A DNA stretch of 64,000 nt, taken from NCBI GenBank assembly GCA_946480085.1, contig CAMLHZ010000011.1, positions 1 through 64,000 on the forward strand, written 5' to 3'. Positions 1 to 8,595 of this stretch are shown here, piece after piece. A program made the position numbers and the translations under genes. Positions within the stretch are counted from its first letter, which is position 1. The number at the start of each line of letters is the position of its first letter. This DNA is from an uncultured Flavobacteriales bacterium. GTDB lineage: Bacteria; Bacteroidota; Bacteroidia; Flavobacteriales; Crocinitomicaceae. The notes beneath the pieces were generated by a model. The model was not told the DNA's origin and ran no database searches. It was given only the letters and a program-made list of their open reading frames with translations.

Positions 1-1740
1 CAAATATCACACTGGCAACGACAGGAGCAACAGGAGCTACATTCAGCGGTTTACCAGCTGGTGTAACAGGCTCATGGGCAGCTAATACGGTAACGATCAG
101 TGGAACACCAACTGCTTCTGGGACATTTAACTACACAGTTACAACAACTGGTGGCTGTCCACCAGCTACCACTACAGGTACAATAACGGTAAGTCCGGCA
201 AATACAATTAGTGCGGGAGTTAATCAAACTATTTGTAGTAATGGCGCTATGACAGCTATTAATCTTACAACAACTGGTGCTACAGGAGCAACATTCAGTG
301 GTTTACCTGCTGGTGTAACTGGTTCATGGGCTGCCAACGTTGCAACGATTAGCGGAACACCAACAGCGACAGGTACATTTAACTACACGGTTACTACAAC
401 CGGAGGATGTCCACCGGCAACAGCAACAGGAACGCTTACTGTAAACCCTGGGAATACAATTGCTGCTGGAGTGAACCGTACAACATGTATCAATACTGCT
501 ATTACAAATATCACTTTGGCAACAACAGGTGCAACAGGAGCGACATTCAGTGGTTTACCTGCTGGTGTAACTGGCTCTTGGGCTGCTAATACTGTAACGA
601 TCAGTGGAACTCCAACGGTATCAGGAACATTCAATTATACGGTTACAACTACTGGTGGATGTCCTGCTACAACAGCAACGGGAACAATTACCGTAAACCC
701 TGCAAATACAATTGCTGCGGGATCGAACCAAACGATTTGTATCAATAGTGCCATGACGCCAATAACATTGGCAACAACAGGTGCTACTGGTTCATCGTTT
801 AGTGGTTTACCAGCAGGAGTAACTGGTTCATGGGCTGCAAACACTGTTACAATCAGTGGAACGCCTACAGCATCAGGAACATTTAACTACACAGTTACAA
901 CTACTGGTGGTTGTCCACCTGCAACTGCTACGGGAACGCTTACGGTTAATCCTGCTAATACGATTGCTGCGGGAGTAAACCGCACAACATGTATCAATAC
1001 AGCAATTACAAATATCACACTGGCAACGACAGGAGCAACAGGAGCTACATTCAGCGGTTTACCTGCAGGTGTAACAGGTTCTTGGGCTGCAAACACTGTA
1101 ACAATCAGTGGAACTCCAACGGTATCCGGAACATTTAACTATACGGTTACAACTACAGGAGGATGTCCTGCTACAACGGCAACTGGAACAATCACTGTAA
1201 ATCCTGCAAATACAGTTAACTTGACTTCTTCTGTAGGAACAAATGCACAGTCTGTATGTGTGAATTCGCCAATAACGAATATTACGTATTCTACAACTGG
1301 TGCAACTGGCGCAACGTTCAGTGGTTTACCAGCTGGTGTAACCGGGAACTGGGCTGCGAACGTAGCAACCATTAGTGGTTCACCAACAGTTGCTGGAACA
1401 TTTAACTACACGGTAACCTTAACTGGTGGTTGTGGAACAATTACAGCAACAGGTTCAATTACAGCTATATTATCTAATTCAAACAGTTTGACTTCTGCTG
1501 TGGGAACGAATGCACAGTCGATTTGTGTGAATACCGCATTAACGAATATTACGTACTCAACAACCGGAGCAACCGGAGCTACATTTAGCGGATTACCTGC
1601 AGGTGTAACTGGTGCTTGGGCTTCGAATGTGGTTACGATTAGTGGAACACCAACTGCATCAGGAACATTTAATTATACGGTTACTTTGACTGGTGGATGT
1701 GGAACTTCTACTGCAACCGGAACGATCACTGTAAACGCTG
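1..1740 (+). repeat. 252-bp tandem coding repeats with a 504-bp higher-order period
   Basis: Cores encoding FSGLPAGVTG recur every 252 bp (about 34, 286, 538, 787, 1042), followed by two longer units near 1310 and 1577. Two unit types alternate. The 'NRTTCINTAIT' type starts near 453 and 957, and the 'NQTIC...AMT' type near 201 and 705, giving a 504-bp dimeric period. Bases 1-55 are identical to 1009-1063, a shift of four units. Confidence 0.9.
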
Positions 1741-3329
1741 CGCCTGCAACACCAACTGTTACACCAAGCGGACCAACAACATTCTGTTCTGGAGGTTCGG
1801 TAACATTGTCTGCACCAGCTTCAACAAGTTACTTGTGGTCACCTGGAAATGAGATTACGCAAAATATCACAGTATCAACAGGTGGTTCATACTCAGTGAC
1901 GGTTTCAAATGCATCAGGATGTTCTGCAACGTCAGCGGTAACAACTGTAACTGTAAATGCGAATCCATCAACGCCAGTAATTACACCAAGCGGACCAACA
2001 ACATTCTGTTCAGGTGGTTCTGTTACTCTATCAGCACCAGCTTCTACAAGCTACTTGTGGTCGCCTGGAAATGAGATTACACAAAATATCACGGTATCAA
2101 CTGGAGGTTCATACTCGGTTACGGTTTCAAACGCTTCAGGATGTTCTGCAACTTCTGCATCAACAACAGTAACTGTAAATGCTGCGCCGTCAACACCAGT
2201 AATTACGCCAAGTGGACCAACAACATTCTGTTCAGGCGGTTCGGTAACACTGTCAGCACCAGCTTCAACAAGTTACTTGTGGTCTCCTGGAGGTGAAGTA
2301 ACACAAACAATCAATGTATCTGCAAGTGGCGTATTTACTGTTCAGGTTACAAATGCTTCTGGATGTTCAAGCCCGGTAAGTGCTGCTACAACTGTAACAG
2401 TGAATTCACTTCCTGCAACACCGGTTATTACACCAAATGGACCAACAACATTCTGTACTGGTGGTTCTGTTGACTTAACATCTTCAGCTGCAAGTGGATA
2501 CTTGTGGTCGCCTGGAGCTGCAATAACTCAAATAATTACAGCAAACACAACTGGTTCTTATTCTGTTACAATTACTGATGGAAATGGATGTTCGGCTACT
2601 TCGGCAGTAACTTCGGTAACTGTTAATCCAATTCCTTCTACACCGGTTATTACACCAAGTGGTCCAACAACGTTCTGTGAGGAAAGTTCAGTTAACTTGA
2701 CGTCATCTTCTGCTACAGGAAATACGTGGAGTACAACAGAAACAGCTCAAACGATCAACGTTTCAACTGGTGGAACTGTAACACTTACGGTAACGGTTAA
2801 TGGATGTGTTTCTCCTGCCGCAAGTCAGGCGATTACTGTGAACCCATCACCAACAGTTTCTCTTGGAAGCTTTGCCGATATGTGTGATTACAACGGTGCT
2901 ATTACCCTTACAGGTGGTTCGCCAGTAGGAGGTAGCTATTCTGGAAATGGAGTGACTGCTGGATCATTTGATCCTGGAACAGCTGGACTTGGAACTTCAG
3001 TAATCACTTATTCATTTACTGATGGCAACGGATGTTCGAACACTGCAACAAGCAATATTCTTGTTGACGATTGTTTAGGTGTGAACGAAAGCGATATCGT
3101 TTTACAACTTTATCCGAATCCAAGCTCTGGAATTGTTCAGATCTCAGGAAATACAGCTATTCAAAAAGTAGAAGTGTACGATAAAATTGGAAAATTGGTG
3201 AAAGTTCAAATCGTAGATAATAGCTCAGCTGTAGAAGTTGACTTGTCACAATTTGCAACTGGAGTTTACACAATTCGTGTAAATACAAACCAAGGTGTTT
3301 CAGTTGAATCAATTGTACTTCAACGCTAA
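1..3329 (+). CDS. Giant repeat-containing T9SS-secreted surface protein, 5' end outside window
   Basis: The frame is already open at base 3 (Asn-Ile-Thr-Leu-Ala), so the gene begins upstream and the ATG at 249 is only an internal Met. The visible part is about 1,109 codons. It has seven Ig-like units of about 84-89 aa with the core FSGLPAGVTG, then five 74-aa Ig/PKD-like units with the core PSGPTTFCSGGSV, a spacer domain, and a C-terminal type A T9SS sorting domain (Por_Secre_tail style: YPNPSSG near the start, GVYTIRV near the end). Each repeat carries about two Cys that may form an intradomain disulfide. Secretion through the outer membrane and cell-surface attachment follow from established T9SS biology; an adhesive or matrix role is inference. 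No catalytic domain is visible. The gene stands alone and is followed by a strong terminator. Confidence 0.93.
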   Translation, partial: NITLATTGATGATFSGLPAGVTGSWAANTVTISGTPTASGTFNYTVTTTGGCPPATTTGTITVSPANTISAGVNQTICSNGAMTAINLTTTGATGATFSGLPAGVTGSWAANVATISGTPTATGTFNYTVTTTGGCPPATATGTLTVNPGNTIAAGVNRTTCINTAITNITLATTGATGATFSGLPAGVTGSWAANTVTISGTPTVSGTFNYTVTTTGGCPATTATGTITVNPANTIAAGSNQTICINSAMTPITLATTGATGSSFSGLPAGVTGSWAANTVTISGTPTASGTFNYTVTTTGGCPPATATGTLTVNPANTIAAGVNRTTCINTAITNITLATTGATGATFSGLPAGVTGSWAANTVTISGTPTVSGTFNYTVTTTGGCPATTATGTITVNPANTVNLTSSVGTNAQSVCVNSPITNITYSTTGATGATFSGLPAGVTGNWAANVATISGSPTVAGTFNYTVTLTGGCGTITATGSITAILSNSNSLTSAVGTNAQSICVNTALTNITYSTTGATGATFSGLPAGVTGAWASNVVTISGTPTASGTFNYTVTLTGGCGTSTATGTITVNAAPATPTVTPSGPTTFCSGGSVTLSAPASTSYLWSPGNEITQNITVSTGGSYSVTVSNASGCSATSAVTTVTVNANPSTPVITPSGPTTFCSGGSVTLSAPASTSYLWSPGNEITQNITVSTGGSYSVTVSNASGCSATSASTTVTVNAAPSTPVITPSGPTTFCSGGSVTLSAPASTSYLWSPGGEVTQTINVSASGVFTVQVTNASGCSSPVSAATTVTVNSLPATPVITPNGPTTFCTGGSVDLTSSAASGYLWSPGAAITQIITANTTGSYSVTITDGNGCSATSAVTSVTVNPIPSTPVITPSGPTTFCEESSVNLTSSSATGNTWSTTETAQTINVSTGGTVTLTVTVNGCVSPAASQAITVNPSPTVSLGSFADMCDYNGAITLTGGSPVGGSYSGNGVTAGSFDPGTAGLGTSVITYSFTDGNGCSNTATSNILVDDCLGVNESDIVLQLYPNPSSGIVQISGNTAIQKVEVYDKIGKLVKVQIVDNSSAVEVDLSQFATGVYTIRVNTNQGVSVESIVLQR
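1746..2850 (+). repeat. 222-bp (74-aa) tandem coding repeats
   Basis: Five units start near 1746, 1968, 2190, 2414 and 2639. The first three are nearly identical in protein (PSGPTTFCSGGSV ... SYLWSPG ... VSNASGCS) while differing at many third codon positions; the last two have diverged. The period equals that of the repeat array in the gene at 24229-29157, which suggests a shared Ig-like fold. Confidence 0.85.
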
Positions 3330-3347
3330 GGAATAAACAAAATAGAG

Positions 3348-3381
3348 AAAGCTATCCGTTATTGCGGATAGCTTTTTTTTT
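3348..3381 (+). terminator. Rho-independent terminator of the giant surface protein gene
   Basis: A perfect 11-bp stem (aaagctatccg / cggatagcttt) closes a 6-nt loop and ends in a run of nine T. It lies 19 bp after the stop codon. Confidence 0.9.
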
Positions 3382-3407
3382 GTCCTATTCTGTTCAAATT
3401 TCAACAC

Positions 3408-3441
3408 TTGATCAATCACAGAACTTGTTTGCCTACCTTTG
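3408..3441 (+). promoter_or_regulatory. Candidate Bacteroidota sigma-A promoter for the amidohydrolase gene
   Basis: A TACCTTTG element at 3434-3441 matches the Bacteroidota -7 consensus TAnnTTTG. A TTG at 3408-3410 is 23 nt upstream, at the upper edge of the accepted 17-23 spacing. The start codon is 16 nt downstream, so the leader would be very short. Confidence 0.5.
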
Positions 3442-3457
3442 AATCACTGAAAGAATT

Positions 3458-4489
3458 ATGAAAATAAACGGACACGGACATCTATTGCCAGAACCTCATG
3501 AAATCCCGAAATTCATGAAGGAAAAGAAACTATTTTCAATTGACGATGATAAGAAATTTATGCGTCAGGAAGACTGGTCGAGGCCAATTACAGACCCCAG
3601 TTTCTTTTTCAAAGAAAAGTTGGAATGGATGGAGCAATATGGAATTGACCATGCCGTGATGTTGAATCTTTCGCAGATCTATTGTAACGGATGGGAGCAA
3701 CAAGATACGCGTGATGCTATTGCCTGGCAAAATGATTTCAATTCAAGTTTGCAAGAACGTCGCCCGGATAAATTCACCGCCGGATTTGTGGTTCAACCTA
3801 AGTTTATTGATGATTCTTTGAAGGAAATTGAACGTTGCGTTGAAAAGCTTGGAATGAGCGTTCTATGTTTACCAACTCATTTTCTCGACGCGAATAATGA
3901 ATGGCTTTCAGTGGCAGATGATTCTGTTATTCCCATTTTCGAACTAGCGAATAAATATAAATTGGCAATTGAGATTCATCCCTACGACGGTGAAAAAATG
4001 GTGGCTTTAAAAGACATTTACTGGCGTTTTCATTTAGTTTGGATGATGGCTCAAACTGCTGATACACTTCATTTGTATTCATTGAAAGATTTCGTAAACC
4101 GCTTTCCTGATATTCGTACTTGCTTTGCACATGGCTGTATGCTTGGGCAGGCAAATTATGGTAGAAGATTACAAGGGTATGACGGTAGACCAGATTTATT
4201 CCCTGAAACCAAGGATCCGCGAAGTTCTCTCGGACATCCAAATTTATTCTTCGACACACTTGTTCACGATTCGTATACACTTCAGCTTTTGAAGATCAGA
4301 GTTGGGGCAGAACAGATTGTTGCGGGACTCGATGATCCGTACCCACTAGGAGAAATGGAAGGCGTAGCTAATTCTTATCCTGGACGTGTAATCGATTTCG
4401 CTGTTGAAAATGATATTCTTTCGAAACAGGAGGCTGCCGATATTTGGAGCAAAAATGTGCTCAAATGGCTTGGCAAGAAGGGAATTTAA
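3458..4489 (+). CDS. Amidohydrolase-2 family protein, ACMSD-like decarboxylase
   Basis: This 343-aa protein has the full metal-ligand pattern of the aminocarboxymuconate-semialdehyde decarboxylase (ACMSD) branch of the amidohydrolase superfamily. The ligands are His6 and His8 in NGHGHLLP, His174 in EIHPYDG, His225 in FAHGC, and Asp292 in GLDDPYPLGE, which corresponds to the family's GTDYPFPLGE. Length and ligand spacing match ACMSD enzymes, which decarboxylate a kynurenine/3-hydroxyanthranilate-pathway intermediate through a Zn centre. No other kynurenine-pathway gene is in the window, so the true substrate could be another aromatic-derived carboxylate. There is no signal peptide, so it is cytoplasmic. 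It has its own candidate promoter and does not appear to be in an operon. Confidence 0.8.
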   Translation: MKINGHGHLLPEPHEIPKFMKEKKLFSIDDDKKFMRQEDWSRPITDPSFFFKEKLEWMEQYGIDHAVMLNLSQIYCNGWEQQDTRDAIAWQNDFNSSLQERRPDKFTAGFVVQPKFIDDSLKEIERCVEKLGMSVLCLPTHFLDANNEWLSVADDSVIPIFELANKYKLAIEIHPYDGEKMVALKDIYWRFHLVWMMAQTADTLHLYSLKDFVNRFPDIRTCFAHGCMLGQANYGRRLQGYDGRPDLFPETKDPRSSLGHPNLFFDTLVHDSYTLQLLKIRVGAEQIVAGLDDPYPLGEMEGVANSYPGRVIDFAVENDILSKQEAADIWSKNVLKWLGKKGI

Positions 4490-4509
4490 CTTGTTTTTTC
4501 TAAATGTAT

Positions 4510-4539
4510 TTGCCTCATTGAATAGGTAGGTTAACTTTG
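4510..4539 (+). promoter_or_regulatory. Strong-consensus Bacteroidota promoter, possibly giving a leaderless mRNA
   Basis: TTG (4510-4512), a 19-nt spacer and TAACTTTG (4532-4539) match the TTG/TAnnTTTG consensus exactly. The ATG at 4544 starts 5 nt after the -7 element, so transcription would begin at or next to the start codon. Confidence 0.6.
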
Positions 4540-4543
4540 TGAT

Positions 4544-7129
4544 ATGAAGTTTTTTCTTCTTTTCACGGTCTTGTTTACTTCGTTTAGTTTTGCTCAGGGA
4601 AATCTTAGCGGCATTGCACTTTATTCGAGTTCAAGGGGGAAATATGCTGTTGAAACCTATTCAAAAGGGAAAAAAAAGAAAGATTTTCAATACATCGATT
4701 CTTTGGGTGAGAAGTCTGAAAAAGCTTATGCTTCTGTTTCTTACAACAAACCATTTCAGGCTTATTTCCGAATAGACACTACGTTTACAGGTAAAGATTC
4801 ACTTACTTTTCTTTCGAGGAATTCGAAGAAGGTTTACCCTTATATCAGAGCTGGTGATAAAATTACACTCCTGCACACCGGAATATCAACCGATGAATTG
4901 CTGCTGGTTTATTACAAAAAACAATTCTTATACGCAGCGCAGCTTTCACCTATTTCTTTGAAGACAGAAACAATTACGATTGTTCCGTTGCTGAATGGAG
5001 CATTTCAACTTGATTCTGTAGAACGCGGATTGAACCTGCTGATGCAGGCTACAGGAAAGAGCTACAATATCAATCTCCAAAAGCCATTTCTGCTCAAGAA
5101 TTTTCCTGAAACACGTTTGTTTAAGTCGCCAAGCGAAGCAAAAGAACGATTTACTGCCGAGATGAGGTATGTTCGCGATGCCTATCTGAAAAAGCATCCG
5201 CAGTTTAGAGGGCGACATTTGGTGTTTATCGTACCTGGATTCACCAACAAAGAGATCAATAGTTACGCTGTTCATGAAAAAACAGTTTATTTTCTTCAAA
5301 ATGGAAATTCAATTGACATCGTAAAACACCTTTTCAATGAATTGTTGGGAAGTCGGGAATCAGGAATTAATCTTGATAAAACAGGATATTTCATTCCTCA
5401 TGAATACTGGAGAAATATCAATAAAGAAGATATTGTGTATTCGTACTTTGATGAATACGAAGATATTCCTGCTGCTACCGGAATTGTTGCTTACTACTTT
5501 TGGAAAGAAGATGCTCTTGGAAATATTATTCTTCCAGAAAAAGGGACCAGATCAGCTTTGACAATTATAAAACGGCCGTATAAACGAAATACATTTTCCT
5601 ACCATCTTCAGCTGAACCATTTTTGGATGTGGACAATCTTTGAGATCAAATCATATCCTTTCAATTTGCTTCATTTGCTGGGAATTATTCTCATTACCTG
5701 GGCTGGAATTTATGGTGGAAGAAAATTACGTAAATGGATCAAGGCTAAATGGCGCTTTCCAAGATTATTCCGTTTTACAACCCTGCCGATCATTTTCGCA
5801 GCCATTGTTACACTGAATATTTTGGTTTATCTTCTTGTTTCACTGGCTTATTCGCTGTATGAGGTGAACTCAGGAAACATTGAAGAATTGAGTGGAATGT
5901 CGATCAAAGCTGCGGAAATCAAATTACGGTCAAATATTCATCCCCGAAAAATTGAAGAAGCGGCCCTGTCATCAGAAATTTTAGTAGAAGCCAACAATGA
6001 AATAGAACTTCGTCAACGTTCTTCGGTTCTTTATTTTGAAGCCACTATTGGGGACGATAAGAATATTGAAAAATTGCGTTGTACTGATGCCTCTAATGAG
6101 TTGAAAACAAAACATCTTCCAAAGGCAATTAAAGCAAAAAACCATTACTTCGTAATTCATTACGTTGATGATGACGGAACTGAGCTTAAAGAAGAAGTTT
6201 ACAACTTTCTTGGAGTCAATATCACCGCTAGTTTAAAGGCGAAAGATCCGGCACGACGCATTTTGGTTTTTGTCAATGGTTATCGACCAACAAGCTTGGG
6301 GTCAAGCTTTGAACAGCACGTTTACGACGTTAAGAAAAATGGGTTGGAATTCCCTGATTCGTATAATCGATTGTATAATTTCGACCGTTATCAATACTGG
6401 CAGCCATGGAACAATATTGACCAGCGTTTTGTCAATGTGTTTAGTCCAACAGAAACGTATTACGCCGACGGACATTTCTCTGTAAGCACTTCCAATTACA
6501 GAAGTATTCTCAATTTTAGCAGCGCATCCAATTCTTTTCCAAAGCGCTGTAAGAAAGGAAAACCGCATCATTGCTTCTATACAAGTACAGTGAATAGTAA
6601 AGTCTTTGGATCGAATAGAAAGAAGAGCCTGAAAATTATTAACTACCGTTCAAACAGATCTGGATTTAGAAAGCGATACGAGAACGGTAAAGTTGCGGGG
6701 AGAAACTTATTGGCAGTCTTGAACGAACTTCCGAATTCATCTGAAAACGATACGCTTTATTTGGTTGCGCATTCCATGGGCTACGCTTATTCCTTAGGAA
6801 TCGTTGAGGTACTAAAAGGCAAGATCAATTTCGGAACCTTCATTATTATCGCTCCTGAAAATGCCTCAGCTGGAAAAGTGGATATAGAGGAATGGAACGA
6901 AATATGGCAATACGGAAGTAATCTGGATGGTAAATATCCGGATCAACCGTGTTTACAAGATGGGGTTGCGCCGCAGCATGCAGCTAAGAATTTACCTTAT
7001 TCCAAACGTGTTTTTATACCGAAAAATCTCTACACGTCTAAGGGGTTCTTCGATTCTCATTTCATAGGTTATTACACCTGGATTTTTGATATACCGAAAG
7101 GAAAGAAAGGATATATAAAGCGACATTGA
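4544..7129 (+). CDS. Unrecognised membrane-anchored alpha/beta-hydrolase-like protein
   Basis: This 861-aa protein has an N-terminal signal peptide (MKFFLLFTVLFTSFSFAQ) and a largely uncharacterised extracytoplasmic region of about 350 aa. Two hydrophobic segments follow at about residues 370-393 and 410-435, separated by a short Lys/Arg-rich loop. The C-terminal half carries an alpha/beta-hydrolase signature: FVNGYRP at about 569, which could supply the oxyanion hole, and VAHSMGYAYS at about 740, a lipase-type (G/A)xSxG nucleophile elbow. If the signal is cleaved, both end domains may lie in the periplasm with the basic loop in the cytoplasm. I cannot name a family for the N-terminal part. 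A lipase/esterase role is inferred from the elbow only. Confidence 0.75.
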   Translation: MKFFLLFTVLFTSFSFAQGNLSGIALYSSSRGKYAVETYSKGKKKKDFQYIDSLGEKSEKAYASVSYNKPFQAYFRIDTTFTGKDSLTFLSRNSKKVYPYIRAGDKITLLHTGISTDELLLVYYKKQFLYAAQLSPISLKTETITIVPLLNGAFQLDSVERGLNLLMQATGKSYNINLQKPFLLKNFPETRLFKSPSEAKERFTAEMRYVRDAYLKKHPQFRGRHLVFIVPGFTNKEINSYAVHEKTVYFLQNGNSIDIVKHLFNELLGSRESGINLDKTGYFIPHEYWRNINKEDIVYSYFDEYEDIPAATGIVAYYFWKEDALGNIILPEKGTRSALTIIKRPYKRNTFSYHLQLNHFWMWTIFEIKSYPFNLLHLLGIILITWAGIYGGRKLRKWIKAKWRFPRLFRFTTLPIIFAAIVTLNILVYLLVSLAYSLYEVNSGNIEELSGMSIKAAEIKLRSNIHPRKIEEAALSSEILVEANNEIELRQRSSVLYFEATIGDDKNIEKLRCTDASNELKTKHLPKAIKAKNHYFVIHYVDDDGTELKEEVYNFLGVNITASLKAKDPARRILVFVNGYRPTSLGSSFEQHVYDVKKNGLEFPDSYNRLYNFDRYQYWQPWNNIDQRFVNVFSPTETYYADGHFSVSTSNYRSILNFSSASNSFPKRCKKGKPHHCFYTSTVNSKVFGSNRKKSLKIINYRSNRSGFRKRYENGKVAGRNLLAVLNELPNSSENDTLYLVAHSMGYAYSLGIVEVLKGKINFGTFIIIAPENASAGKVDIEEWNEIWQYGSNLDGKYPDQPCLQDGVAPQHAAKNLPYSKRVFIPKNLYTSKGFFDSHFIGYYTWIFDIPKGKKGYIKRH

Positions 7130-7148
7130 CATTGAAAACCAATGGCAC

Positions 7149-7168
7149 AGACACGATGCATCGCGTCT
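7149..7168. repeat. REP-like palindrome (cgatgcatcg core)
   Basis: A 20-nt inverted repeat with a perfect cgatgcatcg centre and a single A/C mismatch pair lies between the hydrolase stop codon and hisS. It resembles the gacgcgatgcatcgcgtc-type intergenic palindromes I recall from other Bacteroidota genomes. Confidence 0.6.
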
Positions 7169-7196
7169 CTACATTTCACGCTTTCCTTTGAAGTGT

Positions 7197-7204
7197 TATC
7201 TTTG
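7197..7204 (+). promoter_or_regulatory. Candidate -7 element for hisS
   Basis: TATCTTTG matches TAnnTTTG and lies 18 nt before the hisS ATG. I see no TTG at the expected -33 distance, so this is weaker than the promoter at 4510. Confidence 0.35.
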
Positions 7205-7222
7205 CCTTAAATTTTCAATTCA

Positions 7223-8593
7223 ATGGCGCAAAAACCTGCAATTCCGAAAGGAACACGTGATTTTTTACCTCAAGATGTAGCTCGTAGAACGTACATTTTT
7301 GATACCGTTAAATCGGTTTTTAAAACATACGGTTTCGCACCTATTGAAACTCCTTCTTTTGAGTTGTCATCAACACTTCTTGGAAAGTATGGTGATGAAG
7401 GTGATAAACTTGTGTTTAGAATTCTAAATTCAGGTGAGAAACAGCGTAAAGCAGATGTTGAAGCGCTGCAAGCCGGAAATCTGACGCGTTTTGCTAATTC
7501 GTTGGCTGAGAAAGTGCTTCGTTACGATTTAACCGTTCCGTTTGCTCGATTTGTTGTTCAAAATCAAAATGAATTGTCGTTTCCGTTCAAGCGTTACCAA
7601 ATTCAACCGGTTTGGCGTGCAGATCGACCAGGACACGGACGTTACCAGGAATTTTTTCAATGTGATGCAGACGTTGTAGGTTCTGATTCGTTGTTGTTTG
7701 AAGTTGATTTCGTTCAGATTTTTGATCAGGTGCTGACAAAACTGAAAATCCCGGGATTCACCATCAAAATCAATAACCGTAAAATTCTTTCAGGTATTGC
7801 TGAAGTTTCAGGTGAAAGCGATAAGATCATCGATATCACTGTTGCAATCGATAAATTGGATAAAATAGGTGAGGAGGGTGTTGTAAAGGAACTTCTTGAA
7901 AAAGGCGTTTCTGAAAAAGCAATCCAGATTATTTCTCCTTTGTTCAAGATCTCAGGAAGTAACGATGAGCGTTTAGCACAAATGAAATCGTTCCTCGCAA
8001 ATTCAGAAATTGGATTGAAAGGAATTGAGGAATTGGAGTTTGTCCTTGAAAGCACGAAAACACTTGGTTTGGAAAGAGCCGAAGTTGAATTTGATGTCAC
8101 ACTTGCACGTGGATTGAACTATTATACCGGAGCCATTTTCGAAGTGAAAGTGCACGATGTGAAAATGGGTTCTATTTGTGGTGGTGGACGTTACGATGAT
8201 CTAACTGGTTTATTCGGTTTGTCAGGAATGTCGGGAGTGGGAATTTCTTTTGGAGCCGACAGAATTTACGATGTTTTAAACGAATTGAACCTTTATCCGG
8301 AAGAAACTGACGCCAGTTTGAGTGTGTTGTTTGCCAACTTTGGAGAAAAAGAAGCACAATACTGCATGAAGTTGTGTAAGGAATTGCGTAACAACGGAAT
8401 TGATTGCGAGGTTTATCCTTCATCAGCCAAAATGCAGAAACAATTCAAGTACGCCGATTCCAGAAAAGCAAAATTCGTTGCCATTATCGGCGAGTCAGAA
8501 TTAGCAAATGGAACCATTCAGGTAAAGAACATGGAATCGGGTGAACAAATTGCTATTCCTGCAGCTGAATTAGTGAATTACTTTAGTAAATAG
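7223..8593 (+). CDS. hisS: Histidyl-tRNA synthetase
   Basis: This 456-aa class II aminoacyl-tRNA synthetase charges tRNA-His with histidine in the cytoplasm. The N-terminal PKGTRDFLP motif is typical of HisRS. Motif 2 lies around residues 125-152 ([20 protein letters not shown]), the HisA-type substrate motif is RGLNYYTG at about 296, and motif 3 ([10 protein letters not shown]) is at about 339. A C-terminal anticodon-binding domain begins near residue 365. The gene is complete and ends 2 bp before the hutH start codon, so the two are probably co-transcribed. Confidence 0.97.
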   Translation: MAQKPAIPKGTRDFLPQDVARRTYIFDTVKSVFKTYGFAPIETPSFELSSTLLGKYGDEGDKLVFRILNSGEKQRKADVEALQAGNLTRFANSLAEKVLRYDLTVPFARFVVQNQNELSFPFKRYQIQPVWRADRPGHGRYQEFFQCDADVVGSDSLLFEVDFVQIFDQVLTKLKIPGFTIKINNRKILSGIAEVSGESDKIIDITVAIDKLDKIGEEGVVKELLEKGVSEKAIQIISPLFKISGSNDERLAQMKSFLANSEIGLKGIEELEFVLESTKTLGLERAEVEFDVTLARGLNYYTGAIFEVKVHDVKMGSICGGGRYDDLTGLFGLSGMSGVGISFGADRIYDVLNELNLYPEETDASLSVLFANFGEKEAQYCMKLCKELRNNGIDCEVYPSSAKMQKQFKYADSRKAKFVAIIGESELANGTIQVKNMESGEQIAIPAAELVNYFSK

Positions 8594-8595
8594 AT

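Noticed and set aside
249..251. ATG at 249 as the start of the first gene
   Set aside because: The frame is open back to base 3 with the same repeat peptide, so this is an internal Met of a gene starting outside the window.
383..1372. Series of minus-strand ORFs with similar valine-rich translations
   Set aside because: They recur with the 252-bp repeat and are antisense shadows of the repeat coding strand; the same applies to the minus ORFs at 26292-27401.
1..1740. CRISPR-like array
   Set aside because: The periodic DNA is in frame, codes for protein, and has 252-bp units with no short identical repeats or unique spacers.
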